A stretch of DNA of 8,914 bases from an uncultured Acidobacteriota bacterium (GTDB taxonomy: Bacteria > Acidobacteriota > Thermoanaerobaculia > Gp7-AA8): positions 1-8,914 of the forward strand of contig CAMPKJ010000210.1 in the NCBI GenBank assembly GCA_946887105.1, read 5' to 3'. Of the stretch, positions 6,685 through 8,914 are shown in pieces. A model generated the notes under the pieces. It saw only the letters and a list, made by a program, of their open reading frames with translations, did no database searches and had not been told where the DNA came from. Both the position numbers and the translations under genes were made by a program. Position 1 is the stretch's first letter; each line of letters begins with the position of its first letter.

Positions 6685-7908
6685 ATGACGAAGAGAGAGA
6701 AAATACGACGGGGCTCCGCCCTGACGGTCGCGGCGGTGTTCGTGGTGGCGGGCACCGCCTTTGTCGGTAGCGATGATCCGCGTGTGGTGCAGGCCGGTGC
6801 TCTCGTGCCGCCAGTGATCGCGCCCGCGCCGTCGACAGCAGCCGCGCCGGATGCGCCGGTCGTGACAGACGCGCCTGATCAAGAGATTGAAGAGACGGTG
6901 GCGCTCATCGAGCTCGACAATGACGAGCGCGCCCGGCTGGCCAAAGAAATGGCGAGCTGGAAGACCCGGCATCCGCGTCAACTGGTGGAAGTCATCGCGA
7001 ATCTCGCGGAGAAACAGCCTCTTCCGCTGCCGCCGACGTTTCTCCTCTCCATTGCCTGGTCCGAAACGCGCGGAAAAGTGCTCGCCATCTCTCCGGCCGG
7101 AGCGGCGGGACTGGCACAGGCGACCCCGTCCGCGTATTTGTCCGAGGGTCTGGACGGGAAGATCTTCGTGACCACCGACTACCTGACCGGCACGCGTGCG
7201 TTCATCATGAAGAAGCCGCTCGGCGATGCGCTGACCATTGCCGCGCCGCTGGTCAGGAAGAACACTGCCGCGAATCGCCGGCGCGCGGCCAGCCTCGTCG
7301 CCGAGGCCGTCAGGCTGCGTCAGGAAGGCATGGACGAGCTCGAGGCGCTGCGGCCCGTGGCCAATGAGACGTTCTTCCGCAGAATCGCCGAGGGCGACGC
7401 GCACAATCTGGCCACGCTGCAGAAGCTGGAGAAACTGATCGAGCGCGGCGCGCCGCCGGCGGAAATGAAAGCGTTTCAGAAGCGCGTCCAGCGCGACTAC
7501 ACGTATCTGCGCAACCTGCAGAGAAACGGCTGGGCGAAATACGCAAAAGCGCTCACCGCCAAACGCGACGCGTTGCTCCGTGCCCACTTCGGGCAGAGTC
7601 CCGCCCAGGTGATCGCGAATCGGCCTTACGAAGCCGGCGAATACCTCGGCCGCTCGCTCGACGCCCGTTTCTCGCCTGTCGCAATGGCGGAGTTCCTGGC
7701 CGCACACCTGAGCACGAAACAGCAGCAGGCCCGCGAGCTCGGCGTATCGGAGGAGCAGCTCCCCGCCTGGACCGCCGCGCTGTACAACGGAGGCGCCGTG
7801 AATGTGAAACGGATGCAGGCCGGCCTCATCCGCTCCCTGCGCGAGACCGACAAGTACATGAAGGCCGTCCCCGCGCGCACAGCGAAGCTCGACCGAGTTC
7901 TTGGATAG
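6685..7908 (+). CDS. Exported lytic transglycosylase-like protein with split SLT domain
   Basis: A 407-residue protein. A basic N-terminus and hydrophobic stretch (about 11-27) form a signal peptide or anchor, followed by an Ala/Pro-rich linker (about 40-66). SLT (family 1-type) transglycosylase motifs follow: LLSIAWSETRG at 120-130, with Glu127 as the likely catalytic acid; SPAGAAGLAQATPSAY at 136-151, the S-x-AGA-x-G-L-x-Q motif; and much later ALYNGGAVNV at 365-374, the counterpart of A-YN-AG-x-x-x-V. A closing ETDKYMKAV at 387-395 resembles the E-T-x-x-Y-V motif. Such enzymes cleave peptidoglycan glycan strands to 1,6-anhydro products. About 180 charged, helix-rich residues (roughly 150-325) separate the second motif from the helix before YNGG, far more than usual. 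The motifs are intact, so activity is plausible but unproven. It follows the PHP gene on the same strand by 98 bp. Confidence 0.8.
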   Translation: MTKREKIRRGSALTVAAVFVVAGTAFVGSDDPRVVQAGALVPPVIAPAPSTAAAPDAPVVTDAPDQEIEETVALIELDNDERARLAKEMASWKTRHPRQLVEVIANLAEKQPLPLPPTFLLSIAWSETRGKVLAISPAGAAGLAQATPSAYLSEGLDGKIFVTTDYLTGTRAFIMKKPLGDALTIAAPLVRKNTAANRRRAASLVAEAVRLRQEGMDELEALRPVANETFFRRIAEGDAHNLATLQKLEKLIERGAPPAEMKAFQKRVQRDYTYLRNLQRNGWAKYAKALTAKRDALLRAHFGQSPAQVIANRPYEAGEYLGRSLDARFSPVAMAEFLAAHLSTKQQQARELGVSEEQLPAWTAALYNGGAVNVKRMQAGLIRSLRETDKYMKAVPARTAKLDRVLG

Positions 7909-7911
7909 CGG

Positions 7912-7925
7912 CGCGTAAGTACGCG
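7912..7925. repeat. Short interrupted palindrome in the gap before the AHSA1 gene
   Basis: CGCGTA-AG-TACGCG is a 6-bp inverted repeat with a 2-base centre, four bases after the transglycosylase stop codon. It could be an operator or a small hairpin, but palindromes this short also arise by chance in GC-rich DNA. The rest of the 83-bp gap is purine-rich and I see no convincing promoter in it. Confidence 0.3.
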
Positions 7926-7976
7926 AAGGACCGATGATTTTCTCCTCGAACGCCAGTCAAAGAGAGAAACAGCTCA

Positions 7977-7983
7977 AAAGGAG
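7977..7983 (+). promoter_or_regulatory. Strong ribosome-binding site for the AHSA1-family gene
   Basis: AAAGGAG ends eight bases before the ATG at 7992 but only two bases before the in-frame ATG at 7986. The usual spacing favours 7992 as the working start. The two choices differ by only two residues. Confidence 0.7.
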
Positions 7984-7991
7984 AGATGATC

Positions 7992-8438
7992 ATGAACACC
8001 AACACCATTCGCCTTCACCGTGTCCTTCGCGCCAGGCCTGAGCGCGTCTACCGCGCCTTTCTGGACGCCGGTGCGATGGTCAAGTGGCTGCCGCCGAACG
8101 GGTTCACTGGAACGGTTCACGAGCTCGATGCGCGAGTGGGCGGCCGCTACCGGATGTCGTTCACGAACTTCAGCAGCGGCTCCAGTCATTCGTTCGGCGG
8201 CGAGTACCTCGAGCTCGTCCCCAACGAGCGGATCCGCCACACCGACAGGTTCGACGATCCGAACCTGCCGGGCGGGATGATCACGACCGTCACACTGACG
8301 CAGGTTTCCGTCGGCACCGAGTTGCACGTCGTGCAGGAAGGAGTTCCCGCGGTCATTCCGGCCGAGGCCTGCTATCTCGGATGGCAGGAATCGCTGACCC
8401 TTCTCGCGCAGCTCGTCGAGGCGGAGATCCCGGACTGA
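7992..8438 (+). CDS. AHSA1/SRPBCC-family protein
   Basis: A 148-residue soluble protein of the START-like SRPBCC fold, close to the activator-of-Hsp90-ATPase homology 1 (AHSA1) group. It opens with the typical RVLRARPERVYRAFLDA strand and helix, then MVKWLPPNGFTG, RVGGRYRMSF and GGEYLELVPNERIRHTDRF. The C-terminal helix EACYLGWQESLTLLAQLVE closes the hydrophobic ligand cavity. Length and landmarks match a highly conserved bacterial SRPBCC subfamily whose ligand is unknown. Many AHSA1 genes sit beside an ArsR-type regulator, but none is present here. The start at 7992 is chosen from the spacing to the upstream AAAGGAG. The gene follows the transglycosylase by 83 bp and converges on mug, with only 7 bp between the two stop codons. 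Confidence 0.9.
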   Translation: MNTNTIRLHRVLRARPERVYRAFLDAGAMVKWLPPNGFTGTVHELDARVGGRYRMSFTNFSSGSSHSFGGEYLELVPNERIRHTDRFDDPNLPGGMITTVTLTQVSVGTELHVVQEGVPAVIPAEACYLGWQESLTLLAQLVEAEIPD

Positions 8439-8445
8439 CGAACCC

Positions 8446-8914
8446 TCATCCGCCTTCGCCGTCTCCTCTCTGATGAGGGGAGACGGCGTCGCGCAACTCC
8501 GCGAACAGATCCGCCAGCTGCGCCGCCTGATAGTTCGCATTGAGTCCGCTCGGATTCGGCAGCACCCAGATCTTCGTCCCGCCGATGGTCTCATCCTGCA
8601 ATCCCATCTTCGCTTTCGGACGACCGAACGCCGTTCGATATGCGCCGGCGCCGACGATGGCGAGGTACCGCGGCGTGTAGCGCTGCACCTTGCGCGCGAG
8701 GATCGTTCCGCCTTCGATCAGCTCCCCGCGCGTGAGCTCAGCCGCCGCGGCGGTCGCGCGCGCGACGACGTTCGTGATGCCGATGCCGAGCTTCAGCAGC
8801 TCGCGTTGCTCGGAGGGAGAAAACAATCGCGGCATGAACCCCGCGCGATGGAGCGTCGGCCAGAAGCGATTGCCGGGACGCCCGAAGTGCTGCTGCACGG
8901 CGGCGGTGTAGAGG
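8446..8914 (-). CDS. mug: G/U mismatch-specific DNA glycosylase, 5' end cut by window
   Basis: This is the C-terminal part of a Mug/TDG-family uracil-DNA glycosylase, which removes uracil or ethenocytosine opposite guanine in base-excision repair. Recognisable blocks are GRPGNRFWPTLHRAGFMPR (compare HPANRFW in E. coli Mug), GIGITNVVARATAAAAEL, an AIVGAGAYRTAF strand-helix and the DNA-binding loop VLPNPSGLNANY. The frame remains open to the right edge, with residues L-Y-T-A-A before the GTG codon at 8898. The true start and the catalytic GINP block must lie outside the window, so GTG 8898 is internal. The last eleven residues (about SPHQRGDGEGG) are low-complexity and are encoded across the 8457-8488 hairpin. 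This suggests the reading frame ran into an intergenic element. It is convergent with the AHSA1 gene. Confidence 0.9.
   Translation of the reverse strand, partial: LYTAAVQQHFGRPGNRFWPTLHRAGFMPRLFSPSEQRELLKLGIGITNVVARATAAAAELTRGELIEGGTILARKVQRYTPRYLAIVGAGAYRTAFGRPKAKMGLQDETIGGTKIWVLPNPSGLNANYQAAQLADLFAELRDAVSPHQRGDGEGG
8457..8488. terminator. Strong hairpin between convergent genes
   Basis: CGCCGTCTCC at 8457-8466 pairs perfectly with GGAGACGGCG at 8479-8488. The stem continues inward through one G-T pair to 14 bp, closing a 4-base TGAT loop. It lies 18 bp past the AHSA1 stop and inside the 3' end of mug. Neither strand has a T-run after the stem, so it is not a classical intrinsic terminator. 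It may act as a bidirectional stem for transcript 3' ends or be a dispersed intergenic repeat. The adjoining CCCTCATCCGCC resembles the start of GC-rich dispersed palindromes seen in many soil bacteria, but that comparison is from memory. Confidence 0.55.

Noticed and set aside
6487..7707. 406-codon minus-strand open frame opposite the transglycosylase
   Set aside because: It is antisense to two plus-strand genes with clear motifs, and its product is Arg/His-rich without recognisable motifs.

Overview
This is a GC-rich chromosomal window from a Gram-negative (diderm) bacterium. Outer-membrane genes support this: a BamD-like and a CpoB/YbgF-like lipoprotein lie side by side. The combination of Lon, a standalone PASTA membrane protein, Rpe and BamD, with high-GC codon use, makes me lean towards Acidobacteriota or a neighbouring deep-branching phylum. 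That is an impression, because no rRNA or phylogenetic marker was compared. Coding density is high, and no phage, transposase, CRISPR, tRNA or rRNA is visible.

Left two thirds, minus strand (5499 down to 95): a tightly packed five-gene cluster read lon -> PASTA protein -> rpe -> bamD -> cpoB. Three of the four junctions are 4-bp ATGA overlaps and the fourth is a 14-bp gap, so it is very probably one translationally coupled operon. A plausible sigma70-type promoter (TTGTTC, 17 bp, TACAAT) lies in front of lon. The products are a cytoplasmic AAA+ protease, a membrane-anchored protein with three PASTA repeats, a pentose-phosphate epimerase and two envelope TPR lipoproteins. The theme is mainly envelope assembly and protein quality control, with rpe as a metabolic passenger. 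Downstream, at 1-87, is a patch of degenerate 8-bp tandem repeats in two opposed blocks.

Right third, plus strand: a PHP-domain metallo-phosphoesterase (5588-6586) runs divergently from lon. It is followed by an exported lytic-transglycosylase-like protein whose catalytic motifs are split by an unusually long insertion (6685-7908), then by an AHSA1/SRPBCC-family protein (7992-8438). Convergent to these, at the right edge, is a G/U-mismatch DNA glycosylase (mug) whose 5' end is cut by the window. Its last codons run through a strong 14-bp-stem hairpin that separates the two converging genes.

Most of the window is ordinary core-genome content. The items most worth a second look are the split SLT domain, the lon-PASTA-rpe-bamD-cpoB arrangement, the octamer repeat patch and the hairpin overlapping the mug 3' end. 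I did not find convincing evidence of a wholly new system.
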